From: Flavobacterium gawalongense
GTDB taxonomy: Bacteria; Bacteroidota; Bacteroidia; Flavobacteriales; Flavobacteriaceae
Direction: 5' to 3'
NCBI RefSeq assembly: GCF_007097265.1
Contig: NZ_VJZP01000004.1
Location: 103,092-167,091, forward strand
Length of the DNA: 64,000 nucleotides
Each line of letters begins with the position of its first letter. Position 1 is the stretch's first letter. Below, in pieces: positions 16,245 to 25,016 of this stretch. The position numbers and the translations under genes are program-made. Under the pieces are notes generated by a model, which made no database searches, had not been told where the DNA came from, and worked only from the letters and a program-made list of their open reading frames with translations.

Positions 16245-16697
16245 ATGAAAAAAATAATTTTTACCCTAACATTTTTATTGGCAACAATTGCAAGTTTTAG
16301 CCAAAATTTGACTCAAAAATACAATAGCTATTTAGAGCGAACTGAATTTTATGATTCATCTGGGAAAATGGTTGCATATGCTAAAGAAAACACTTATCTA
16401 AACAGAACAGAATATTATGATTCTTATGGCAAACTTATTAAATATGAAACAAACAATCAATATTTAAACAGAACAGAAACTTACGATTCCTCTGGCAGAC
16501 AACAAGGATATGAAAAGAATAACTCTTACTTAAATCAAAACGAAACATACAATCAATCTGGTCAACAACAGTTAACAAAAAAATGGAATGAATATTTAAA
16601 ACGATATGAGGTTTATGATTCTTTTGGTAAAATGAGAGGCTATTATACGTACAATAGTTATTTAAAACAATGGGATTACACAAGCGCTTCATACTAA
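16245..16697 (+). CDS. secreted protein made of five 22-residue YD-like repeats
   Basis: 150 residues: a signal peptide (MKKIIFTLTFLLATIASFSQ) and then tandem repeats of about 22 residues of the form YLNRTEYYDSYGKLIKYETN, from residue about 26 to the C-terminus. Each unit has YL.RTE, YDS.GK and a basic/aromatic tail. This recalls RHS/YD or MORN-type repeats that build beta solenoids, but is not a textbook case. It sits among other small exported proteins, so a cell-surface or effector-like role is possible but unproven. Confidence 0.7.
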   Translation: MKKIIFTLTFLLATIASFSQNLTQKYNSYLERTEFYDSSGKMVAYAKENTYLNRTEYYDSYGKLIKYETNNQYLNRTETYDSSGRQQGYEKNNSYLNQNETYNQSGQQQLTKKWNEYLKRYEVYDSFGKMRGYYTYNSYLKQWDYTSASY

Positions 16698-16723
16698 ATA
16701 AAATAAACCTTAAAAATAATTAT

Positions 16724-17158
16724 ATGAAAATCATCATCAACATACTTGCTTTATCACTAAGCATTTATTCATTAAGTGCTCAAAATTTTAAAACAGATTA
16801 CACAAAAAGTTATATTTCCAAAAATTGTGGTGAAGAGAAATTTGCATTCACCTTTTATAATAATACCTTATTCCGGACCGATTCATATTATAACACTTCA
16901 ATTAAAGTCCCCTCAAAAAGACAACTTACAGATTTTGATAATAGTGGTTTTTATTATGAAATGTGGTTACCTACTTTTTATTTAGAATTGTACGGCATAA
17001 ATGAGTATAATAAAGTGCCGCAATTTAATTATAAAGTATGCTTTGATAAAAAAGGAGGTGATTTATTATACATCTTTGAATCAGCGGCAAATTCAGGAAT
17101 AGATTCAGGTAAATTTTACTTTACTTTAAAAGGTCGTAATATATTTTGTACTGATTAG
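16724..17158 (+). CDS. secreted hypothetical protein
   Basis: 144 residues from ATG 16724 (MKIIINILALSLSIYSLSAQ, a signal peptide); an in-frame ATG 18 codons upstream overlaps the previous gene and adds no signal, so it was not used. The mature part is Tyr/Asn-rich (RTDSYYNTSIKVPSKRQ) with three Cys residues. No family recognised. It is the last of a run of exported genes on the plus strand. Confidence 0.6.
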   Translation: MKIIINILALSLSIYSLSAQNFKTDYTKSYISKNCGEEKFAFTFYNNTLFRTDSYYNTSIKVPSKRQLTDFDNSGFYYEMWLPTFYLELYGINEYNKVPQFNYKVCFDKKGGDLLYIFESAANSGIDSGKFYFTLKGRNIFCTD

Positions 17159-17346
17159 AAATCAGAATCTATATAATGAAAAGGCTATTTATGAAACTGT
17201 TACCATACATTGGTGCACTTAGCTGAATTTAACTATGGTCTTATATTTGAAAATTAGTGGTTGATGCGAAAACTCGAATTTTTAATCCCAAAACCTATTG
17301 TGATCAAACCGTTAGAGATAATATTAAAAAATAACAGGAAACTAAT

Positions 17347-17565
17347 ATGAATTTTACATCTAATCAGAAAAAATTTATTGATTCCCTTTTAGCCCAATTA
17401 AATTTTAATCAAATTGTAAAGTTTGATACTGATAAATTTAAAACACAATATTTTAATCAATTTCTATCGGCTTACAAAACATTTAAAAATTTAGCGAATT
17501 GTGAATACTCAATGATACTGTATAACAATGTGGAAAGAATATTTCAGTCTAAATTAATTTTATAA
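17347..17565 (+). CDS. small hypothetical protein
   Basis: 72 residues, no signal peptide, mostly helical by composition (NQKKFIDSLLAQLNFNQIV). It lies 9 bases upstream of the small membrane protein gene at 17575. I recognise no family; coding status rests on an ATG start and operon-like spacing. Confidence 0.4.
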   Translation: MNFTSNQKKFIDSLLAQLNFNQIVKFDTDKFKTQYFNQFLSAYKTFKNLANCEYSMILYNNVERIFQSKLIL

Positions 17566-17574
17566 TAGAAACTA

Positions 17575-17766
17575 ATGAGTGAAAATAATAATAGTAAGAA
17601 TGCTTTAGGATGTATTTTAATAATTGTATGTATGGCTGTATCAATACTAATTTGCCAGCCAGTGATTAGCATACTTGGAGATGGAGCTTATCCGATAATT
17701 GTAATTGTTGGTGTATTATTAGGTAAATTTTTATCGAAAGTGTTTTTTAAAGAAAATGATGAATAA
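17575..17766 (+). CDS. small two-helix membrane protein
   Basis: 63 residues with two hydrophobic segments (ALGCILIIVCMAVSILIC and YPIIVIVGVLLGKFLS) and charged ends. No family recognised. It precedes the large membrane-anchored nuclease protein and could be its partner, which is inference from position only. Confidence 0.45.
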   Translation: MSENNNSKNALGCILIIVCMAVSILICQPVISILGDGAYPIIVIVGVLLGKFLSKVFFKENDE

Positions 17767-17908
17767 AGCTAAATACCAGCAACTAACCGCCGTTTGCCAA
17801 TATTGCGGGATTAGGCTAAATTTAAAGATGGTTTTGTACTTTAAAAATTTTAATTTAATAAAACTAAAAAATCAGAAAAGAATCATTCCAACCAAATCTA
17901 TATTAAAT

Positions 17909-20500
17909 ATGAAAAAACTATCAATACTAATTTGCTTGATAGTTTCAAGCTTTACTGCGTTAGCTCAATATGAAGTTAAAACCATAAAAAGACCAGACGG
18001 AATTACCCTTAAATATTTTAATCCTATTCCAGTAGTCAGAGCTTACAACTACGAAGCAGGACTGTCATTATATAAAAATCCAGACAATAACAAGTATTTT
18101 GTAGCAATTTCAGTGTTGTTTAAGAATACAGTTGCTGAAGAATTAAACGGAAATTTATTGATTCAAACAACTGGCAAAAACGGGATTTCTTTAAAACCAG
18201 CTTACAATAGATTAGTTACTATGAATGGTAGAGAAGTAGCACTATCTATGTACTATTTAACAGAAAGAGAAATAAACGAACTCAAATCAAATTCAATAAA
18301 ACTGATTTCTTTTACTATAAATGATGAAATTATTGCATTGAATCTAACCGAAAATAGAGATGTATTAGTTAAAGAATTTGAAATATTAAGCAATGCAAAA
18401 AGTAATATTTCTAAACAAAATTTTAACAAATCAAATTCGCTAACTAATGCACAAAAACAAAATATCCCAATAAGAACACCTGTTACTAATCCTAATATGC
18501 CAAACGGAAGAAAAACATACGATGATTATTTTAAAGATCGAGATGCTAAAAATAAAAATACTCAAATTAAACCAGACTCAACATCTACAATGTTTGGTAG
18601 AAATACATCAGGTGTATTAGGTGTTAATACTGATTATGGAGAATCTAAATATGATAAAGATATTAATTGGGATGCAGATATTGATAAAAATGATATTGAA
18701 GGTTCCTTAAAAAAATATAGAGATGCAAGATGGGAAGAGGAATGGGGAAGTTATAGAAATATAGGATTGGGAATTTTGTTTTTAATTATAATAATTTCCA
18801 TTTTTGCTATATTTAGGAAAAGAGATAATAATGAAATAGTAGAAACAATTATTCCTCCTGTAATAACAAAAGAGACTGCAATTACATTAACTCCCGATGC
18901 ATATAGAGCTCCCACAGTTGAAGACAATTCATCAAATAGGGAGTCAATTCCAGAATCTCTTTTACAAGGAGATATCCTAGATCCTTTAATCGATTTAGAT
19001 TCAAATAAAAAAAATTTAAAAAAAATAGGCTTTAAACCTTCAATTATTTTCAATCAAAATGAGCCGTACAGTTATCCAATGGTCAAAATGCCAACGGAAA
19101 ATTCATACATTAAATTTCCAAGGTTAGGTCGTTCAAACAAATTAGGCATTACTGAAAACACTTTTTTCGAAGTCTTAAACAAATATTTTAAATCAGATTT
19201 TAAAATACACAATAATCGTCACATTACCCACAAGAGCGGAAACAATGCCTACGAACCTGATTTTTTGTTAATTAATGAAAAAGAGAACAAAAATATTTTT
19301 ATAAATGTCGAAATTGACGAGCCTTATGATGGGATTTCAAGAATACCTACTCACGAAATAAATCGAGATGTTTACAGAGATTTATTTTTTACAAACCGAG
19401 GTTATATTGTAATTCGATTTACAGAAAAACAGATATTTGAAGAAGCGAAACAATGTTGTGTTTTTATTGCAAACGTTATAAAAGCTATAGATGAAAACTA
19501 TTCAAATAAAGAATTGGATTTCAAAACAAGTATTTCGTCACAAAATCAATGGGATACCCTCCAAGCAAAAAAATGGTCATTAGAAAAGTATAGAGAAAAG
19601 TATTTAAAAATAGAAAATTTTAATCTAAAATCATCCTCACAAATTGACTTTTTAATTACAAATTCCGAATTTGATAAAATTATTGAATCAAAAATTATTG
19701 AAACCGATTTGAGTGCTTTTGATAAAAATGACAACAAACCTTTAAACGGAAATCAATCGCATATAAGAGACAAAAGAATTGTTTTTGACTCCTTAAATCA
19801 CAGGTATTACATAGACAATAATCCCGACACCATCTCTGTAAGTCAACTAATAGATAAATTCTTTCCTGAATTTGATGCTTTAAAAGCTGCAACTAATTTA
19901 AACCCAAAACACGAACTCTATGGTTTACCCACAGACGAAATAATTTCTATTTGGAAAAAGAAAGGGATTGAAGCCGCCGAATTAGGAACCCATTTACATC
20001 TTCAAATAGAGAATTATTATAAAAATCAAACCTACAATTCAAACACAAAAGAGTTCAGTCATTTTTTGGATTTTAAAGAGCGTTTTTCAAGTATGAATCC
20101 AGAACGAACGGAATGGAGAATATTTGATGAAGATTATATGATTGCAGGAACAATAGATATGCTATACAAAAAAGAAGATGGGACATTCTATGTTTTTGAT
20201 TGGAAAAGAAGCGAAAAAGTAGTACATCCTGATGGTAAACCTAAAATTTCCGACCCTGAACATTTCTATACCAAATTTGCATTTGGGGAATTAAGCCACC
20301 TTACGGACGACAGTTACTATCGATATGCTTTGCAGCAAAATATTTACAGACATATCTTAGAAACAAAATACAATTATAAAATAAGCTCAATGAATTTATT
20401 AATATTACACCCTAATTACGAATCCTATCACTGGGTAAAGCTTGAGAAAATGCAAAAAGAAGTTGAATATATGTTTTCAACGTTAAAAATAATTTCCTAA
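17909..20500 (+). CDS. membrane-anchored protein with Vsr/DUF559-like and RecB/Cas4-like nuclease domains
   Basis: I place the start at ATG 17909 (MKKLSILICLIVSSFTALAQ, a signal peptide), giving 863 residues; a longer frame from 17756 adds an unconvincing extension. Order: signal peptide 1-20, exported domain about 21-280, one transmembrane helix 284-303 (NIGLGILFLIIIISIFAIFR), a linker, a first nuclease-like domain about 420-540 with EPDF (D451), VEIDE (E468, D470) and FFTNRGYIVIRFTE as in Vsr/DUF559 folds, then a RecB/Cas4-like PD-(D/E)XK domain about 650-863 with H695/H697, E701, GTID (D750), DWK (D764, K766) and QQNIY. All catalytic motifs of the second domain are intact. Topology puts the nucleases in the cytoplasm. 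No named system with this architecture is known to me. Confidence 0.75.
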   Translation: MKKLSILICLIVSSFTALAQYEVKTIKRPDGITLKYFNPIPVVRAYNYEAGLSLYKNPDNNKYFVAISVLFKNTVAEELNGNLLIQTTGKNGISLKPAYNRLVTMNGREVALSMYYLTEREINELKSNSIKLISFTINDEIIALNLTENRDVLVKEFEILSNAKSNISKQNFNKSNSLTNAQKQNIPIRTPVTNPNMPNGRKTYDDYFKDRDAKNKNTQIKPDSTSTMFGRNTSGVLGVNTDYGESKYDKDINWDADIDKNDIEGSLKKYRDARWEEEWGSYRNIGLGILFLIIIISIFAIFRKRDNNEIVETIIPPVITKETAITLTPDAYRAPTVEDNSSNRESIPESLLQGDILDPLIDLDSNKKNLKKIGFKPSIIFNQNEPYSYPMVKMPTENSYIKFPRLGRSNKLGITENTFFEVLNKYFKSDFKIHNNRHITHKSGNNAYEPDFLLINEKENKNIFINVEIDEPYDGISRIPTHEINRDVYRDLFFTNRGYIVIRFTEKQIFEEAKQCCVFIANVIKAIDENYSNKELDFKTSISSQNQWDTLQAKKWSLEKYREKYLKIENFNLKSSSQIDFLITNSEFDKIIESKIIETDLSAFDKNDNKPLNGNQSHIRDKRIVFDSLNHRYYIDNNPDTISVSQLIDKFFPEFDALKAATNLNPKHELYGLPTDEIISIWKKKGIEAAELGTHLHLQIENYYKNQTYNSNTKEFSHFLDFKERFSSMNPERTEWRIFDEDYMIAGTIDMLYKKEDGTFYVFDWKRSEKVVHPDGKPKISDPEHFYTKFAFGELSHLTDDSYYRYALQQNIYRHILETKYNYKISSMNLLILHPNYESYHWVKLEKMQKEVEYMFSTLKIIS

Positions 20501-20732
20501 AAACAATATATTTTAATAAGCTATAAAATAGTCAAACATTATTTGATGAATTTATTAGGAAATATAGTAGTCTGTACGATACTATTTACGGCTCTTTCCG
20601 CACTTCGATAAAATAGTGATTTGGTAAAATTTACTTTTTAGAATATTGCAAATAAATAGCTTATAAAAATTCTAATTCCTCAAATCAAATTTAAATTTAA
20701 TAGAACTAAAAATTCAGAAAATAATCAATACT

Positions 20733-21050
20733 ATGGCAGAGATACTAAAAGCGAACTGTAGAATTTGCAATTACGAGACAAGTTTTAGATATGGAGGAGG
20801 GAGATTCGATTTTCAAACTTTTAATCCCGTACCAGCGTATGACAAAACTACTGAAGAATTGGAAAGTGTAAATTACAAGTTAGAAAAAGATAATCCAGAT
20901 TACATTTTTTACACAGATGAACAACTCAAAGGAGACAATGAAGGAAAATATATTTTTCAAAATTTTGATTTGAAATTGAATCAAGTAAATAACTACTGTC
21001 CTAAATGCAAGAATTACAGCTTGGATTTTAGGAGTTATATGTTTTGTTAA
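20733..21050 (+). CDS. small protein with two CxxC zinc knuckles
   Basis: 105 residues without a signal peptide. An N-terminal CRIC and a C-terminal CPKC pair probably bind one zinc ion; a further Cys ends the protein. A GGGRFDFQTF segment lies between. Its leader (20690-20730) resembles the leader of the nuclease gene at about 17848-17890, with the shared pattern TAATA.AACTAAAAA.TCAG. No family recognised. Confidence 0.55.
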   Translation: MAEILKANCRICNYETSFRYGGGRFDFQTFNPVPAYDKTTEELESVNYKLEKDNPDYIFYTDEQLKGDNEGKYIFQNFDLKLNQVNNYCPKCKNYSLDFRSYMFC

Positions 21051-21228
21051 CCCGCAAATCAACTTCACTATAAGATAAAGTACTTTACCGCCTTATTAAG
21101 GCAAAATGTTCAACAAATAATTTCCAAATTTTTTTAATTTTTTTAATTTTTTTTTGGATCGAATAAATGAACTAACAGATAGGTCAGCCCCACTTGATTC
21201 AAATTTTGGGATATACCCGCCCAGTGAT

Positions 21229-21259
21229 ATTTGGATATTTAAAAATACTGTATCCAAAT
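21229..21259. repeat. 9-bp inverted repeat upstream of the replication module
   Basis: ATTTGGATA (21229-21237) and TATCCAAAT (21251-21259) are exact inverse copies. It lies 49 bases before the first gene of the ATPase cluster and may be an operator or part of an origin; neither is shown. Confidence 0.4.
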
Positions 21260-21307
21260 TATTGCTGATTTTAATTCATTTGTTTAATCCTATAAATTAT
21301 TAAAACT

Positions 21308-21652
21308 ATGGTTACAATTGTAGATTACAAGGCATTCCAAAAAGAAAATGGAGAAAAATTTTATTCACTTGTTGTTCAAGGTGGAGTTGAAGCTATTAAA
21401 AGTAAAGAAAGTGGAAGAACTTATCTTACTGCAAAAACCACAAATCTTGCGTGTACATTTAACGAAATTACGTGTAAGTCATTAATTGGCACTCAACTTC
21501 CTGGACAGATTAGAAAAGTAGAAGTTGACCCTTACGACTATACTGATCGTACAACAGGAGAAATTGTAGAAATGACTCATCGTTATGAATATTTATCCGA
21601 TGAAGACGCTATCATTAATGATAACGTTGTTAAACCAGAAGAGGTGTACTAA
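21308..21652 (+). CDS. hypothetical protein of the replication module
   Basis: 114 residues, soluble, beta-rich (MVTIVDYKAFQKENGEKFYS, then LVVQGGVEAIKSKESGRTYL), with an acidic C-terminus (EYLSDEDAIINDN). An OB-fold, single-strand-binding-like role would fit the composition and the neighbouring recombination ATPase, but no diagnostic motif is visible. It lies 113 bases before the ATPase gene on the same strand. Confidence 0.6.
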   Translation: MVTIVDYKAFQKENGEKFYSLVVQGGVEAIKSKESGRTYLTAKTTNLACTFNEITCKSLIGTQLPGQIRKVEVDPYDYTDRTTGEIVEMTHRYEYLSDEDAIINDNVVKPEEVY

Positions 21653-21765
21653 AACAGCTCAAAACTAGACAACATAATTAAGGAACTTCAGCAATGGGGT
21701 TCCTTTTTTTATTTTAAAAATGTATGTCATATAACTTTTTAATTAATACTTAATAATAAAAAATT

Positions 21766-22659
21766 ATGAAATTACAAATTGCTCAAAGACATCAAGTAAA
21801 ATTAAGAATTGGATTATCTGGTCCTAGTGGGTTTGGTAAAACCTATTCAGCCTTATTAATGGCGTATGGAATGACCAACGACTGGAAGAAGATTGCATTG
21901 ATAGATACAGAGAACAACTCCGCAAGTCTTTACTCTCATTTGGGAAATTTCAATGTATTGTCATTAGGGGAACCTTTTATGCCTGAACGCTATATTAAAG
22001 CCATCCAAGTATGTGAAGAAGCAGACATTTCTGTAATAATCATTGACAGTATCAGCCACGAATGGCAATCAAAAGGAGGATGTTTAGAAATACACGAACA
22101 ATTAGGCGGAAGATTCCAAGACTGGGCTAAAGTTACTCCTAGACATAACGCTTTTATAGATGCCATTATTCTATCTAAATGCCACATCATTACTACCAGC
22201 AGAAGAAAGGTAGATTATAGCATCGATAAAGGTTCTGATGGTAAAACCAAAGTGAGTAAACTAGGAATGAAAGAGATTACAAGAGAAGGATTCGAGTATG
22301 AACTTACAGTAAACTTTGAATTCCTGAATGATAATCATCTTGTGCAATCATCTAAAGACAGAACTGGATTATTTTCTGGAAAACCAGAATTTATCATCAA
22401 CTCTAGTACTGGGAAACGTTTAATAGAATGGAGCAATGACGGCATTTCTATAGATGAAATTAAAAACGAAATCAATTCCTGTACAACCGACGAGAGTTTA
22501 AAAATAATTTATGCTCAATATCCGCATTTAAGTAAGGAACTATATCCAATAATCGTAGCACGTAAAGAAGCATTAGAAGGTCTTAACAATCAGATTATCT
22601 CAAACGAACAAATTATTCAACAACCTAATCCACAAGAAAATGAATTTAGTATTAAATAA
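21766..22659 (+). CDS. phage-type RecA-like AAA ATPase
   Basis: 297 residues. Walker A GPSGFGKT at residues 19-26; a Walker B-like strand SVIIIDSISHEW; and a sensor-like strand CHIITTSRR. This matches the small ATPases carried by phages and islands beside replication genes, which are thought to act on DNA in recombination or replication. It overlaps the DUF3871 gene downstream by 20 bases, so the two are translationally coupled. Confidence 0.82.
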   Translation: MKLQIAQRHQVKLRIGLSGPSGFGKTYSALLMAYGMTNDWKKIALIDTENNSASLYSHLGNFNVLSLGEPFMPERYIKAIQVCEEADISVIIIDSISHEWQSKGGCLEIHEQLGGRFQDWAKVTPRHNAFIDAIILSKCHIITTSRRKVDYSIDKGSDGKTKVSKLGMKEITREGFEYELTVNFEFLNDNHLVQSSKDRTGLFSGKPEFIINSSTGKRLIEWSNDGISIDEIKNEINSCTTDESLKIIYAQYPHLSKELYPIIVARKEALEGLNNQIISNEQIIQQPNPQENEFSIK

Positions 22660-23617
22660 TCCAATCCATCAAGTAATAGATGAGGAAGAAATCATAGTAT
22701 TTCCAAAAAGAAACTTTATTGAAGCAAATACTGTACAAGTAGATTTAGAGCATCTCAAATCGGAATGCATTATTCCTGTATTTGCTAAAGACAACGAATC
22801 AACTATTAGCCATTTTGAATTTATCAAAAGTACTAAAGAAGTTGTCGAAGAAATTTTAGACTATAAAGGTGTTTTAAAGCCTGAAATAAGGGTAAGTCAT
22901 CAAATTAAAGGTAGAATTCCTTCTGCTGTTGCAAAGCCTGCAAAAGAATTGTTAGAGCACGAAAAGACATTGTATTACGAACGTATGGCTTTTGTAATTG
23001 AAATACCTGAAATTAGTGAAATTATCAATGGAAACAGACTCAATTTAACCATTGGAGGAGTGAGAAGTTACAACCAAGAAAACCTTTTCAGTAAAAAATC
23101 GCTTGAACGTTTCAAAATTTTCGTAGGCTTTCAAAATACCGTATGCACTAATCTTTGTATAAGTACTGATGGACTCAAAGAAGATCTACGTGTCAGTTCT
23201 ATTTTGGAATTAAAAGCCAAGATTTTCGAGCTGATTAACAACTATAAAAAGAAGGAGCATTTAATAAATTTGGAAAAAATGTTTCAATATTCATTAACAG
23301 AAATCCAGTTTGCTCATTTGATTGGCAAGATGAAATTGTTTCCTTACTTAAGTAAAGAAGAAAAACAGACGTTATTTCCATTAGCGATAAATGATACCCA
23401 GTTGAATATTATCATAAGGGATTACCATACTGATGCTCATTTTTCTAAATCTAAAGATGGGACTATCAACTTCTGGAACATTTACAATTTGGCAACTGAA
23501 AGTTGTAAGTCAAATTATATCGACAGTAATTTAGAACGGAACGTCAATGCATATGGGTTTATACAAAACCTCCTGAATTCCATTGAAAATCAAATTCCGA
23601 ACTACTTCCTCCATTAA
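22640..23617 (+). CDS. DUF3871 family protein
   Basis: 325 residues; the segments GVRSYNQENLFSKKSLERFK, VGFQNTVCTNLCISTDG and GTINFWNIYNLATESCKSNY are those I associate with DUF3871 proteins of Bacteroidota mobile elements. Function unknown. The start lies inside the ATPase gene's 3' end (20-base overlap). The conserved pairing with an ATPase and replication protein suggests a role in element DNA metabolism (inference). Confidence 0.78.
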   Translation: MNLVLNNPIHQVIDEEEIIVFPKRNFIEANTVQVDLEHLKSECIIPVFAKDNESTISHFEFIKSTKEVVEEILDYKGVLKPEIRVSHQIKGRIPSAVAKPAKELLEHEKTLYYERMAFVIEIPEISEIINGNRLNLTIGGVRSYNQENLFSKKSLERFKIFVGFQNTVCTNLCISTDGLKEDLRVSSILELKAKIFELINNYKKKEHLINLEKMFQYSLTEIQFAHLIGKMKLFPYLSKEEKQTLFPLAINDTQLNIIIRDYHTDAHFSKSKDGTINFWNIYNLATESCKSNYIDSNLERNVNAYGFIQNLLNSIENQIPNYFLH

Positions 23618-23688
23618 TATATCATAGCTTTTAGTAGCATTTATTACACCAAATAACGTCTAAAAAATAGAGTTAATTACATTAAAAA

Positions 23689-23937
23689 ATGACAAAAAAA
23701 GAGCTGGCAGAGCTGTTAAAATACAGTTCTCCAAAAGAAATCTATGTTATTACGTGGAAAAACACCTTAATAAAACTGTATTGTCCATTTGAAGTACAGG
23801 TTTTACAAGACATCGGTACACTCAAAACAGGACAATTTGTGTTTGTAGATGAAATTAAAGTCACAATTGAGTTGAAAACGGTGTTTATAATTGACACTAA
23901 AGCGTATTACTATTATCATTTTGAGATACTGGTATAG
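23689..23937 (+). CDS. small hypothetical protein
   Basis: 82 residues, soluble, beta-rich in its C-terminal half (FVFVDEIKVTIELKTVFIID). No family recognised. Same strand and 71 bases after the DUF3871 gene; probably part of the same operon. Confidence 0.55.
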   Translation: MTKKELAELLKYSSPKEIYVITWKNTLIKLYCPFEVQVLQDIGTLKTGQFVFVDEIKVTIELKTVFIIDTKAYYYYHFEILV

Positions 23938-24090
23938 TTAAACAAGCAGTTATGCTGTATTTTGTATAATCAAACTTTTGAGACGGTTCTGCTTTAACAA
24001 AAAACCACTGAAAAAGTATTTAGCTAAGTTAAAATGGGTAGCTTAAAATCATTAGATTGCGTTACCCTTTTTTTAATAAATAACTTGTCA

Positions 24091-24106
24091 AAGTTGACGT
24101 CAACTT
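24091..24106. promoter_or_regulatory. perfect 16-bp palindrome AAGTTGACGTCAACTT
   Basis: It ends 6 bases before the ATG at 24113, covering the likely ribosome-binding region. A dimeric regulator bound here would block expression of 24113 and of the replication gene after it. Confidence 0.6.
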
Positions 24107-24112
24107 TTTTCT

Positions 24113-24865
24113 ATGATTTTTATCCCTTCCATACTAGATTTTAAGAATGAAGATACTTTTTTAGATCTAAAAAACAGATTTTTAAATTACGATGAAAGAT
24201 CACCAAGTCTAACACCAGAATTATTATTGTCAAGTATAAAGCAAACGGATTTTGAAATAATATATAAACGAATGACCAGTTATGAGGATCAGACATATCA
24301 TACTATTTATTTCTACAAAGATTTTTTACCCAAAAAAATTCCATTTATAGCTGACCAAGAAATTAGAAATATTAATTTAGAAATAGAAAAATCATTTAAA
24401 TATAAATCATCAGAATGTAAATTATATTTGGACGAAAAACTAAAAGTGTTAAAGGAACTAAATTTAATTCTTTCTAAAACTGAATTTGTAAAAGAAGATT
24501 TAAAGGTGCTTCTTCTGAATGAAAATGAGAAAATAATTGAATTTATTTACAGTCACGAAATATGGAATAACGTTATTAATCATTCTAATAAAATTAAACT
24601 AAGATTATCTAGATCAGAAATTATTTGTCTGTTTTTTTTATTAAAACAAAAGGGATTAACCGAAAGTAAGTATGATAATGAATTAGGAAAACTTATCGAA
24701 AATTCATTTGAATATTATAGTGAAAATGATGATTCTTACAAAGAAATTAAATTGGCAAATAAACTGTTAGCCAGTTTTAAAAATGGAGACAAATCAATAA
24801 CTACTGCTGCTGAAAGTCTTAAAAACCTATTATCTGACGAAGATCTCTACACATTAAAACAATAA
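24113..24865 (+). CDS. hypothetical protein upstream of the primase/helicase gene
   Basis: 250 residues, no signal peptide, largely helical after residue 90. A C-terminal region (SRSEIICLFFLLKQKGLTES) could be a winged-helix or other small DNA-binding fold, but I cannot support a family. A perfect palindrome sits directly at its start, so it may be autoregulated. It precedes the replication gene on the same strand. Confidence 0.6.
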   Translation: MIFIPSILDFKNEDTFLDLKNRFLNYDERSPSLTPELLLSSIKQTDFEIIYKRMTSYEDQTYHTIYFYKDFLPKKIPFIADQEIRNINLEIEKSFKYKSSECKLYLDEKLKVLKELNLILSKTEFVKEDLKVLLLNENEKIIEFIYSHEIWNNVINHSNKIKLRLSRSEIICLFFLLKQKGLTESKYDNELGKLIENSFEYYSENDDSYKEIKLANKLLASFKNGDKSITTAAESLKNLLSDEDLYTLKQ

Positions 24866-25016
24866 CTCATTGATTTACAGTTGGTACAAAATAATTGCCC
24901 CTGTTAAAACTTTTTGTTGCTTTTACCTTTACACCGTTGTTAGAGCAAATGTACTCCAAACAACTGTGGCGAGTTCTTCTCCACTATTTTAAGAAGAGCA
25001 GGTTTAAAAAACAAAT

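Noticed and set aside
17756..17908. Longer start for the nuclease protein
   Set aside because: It would place 51 residues before a clear signal peptide.
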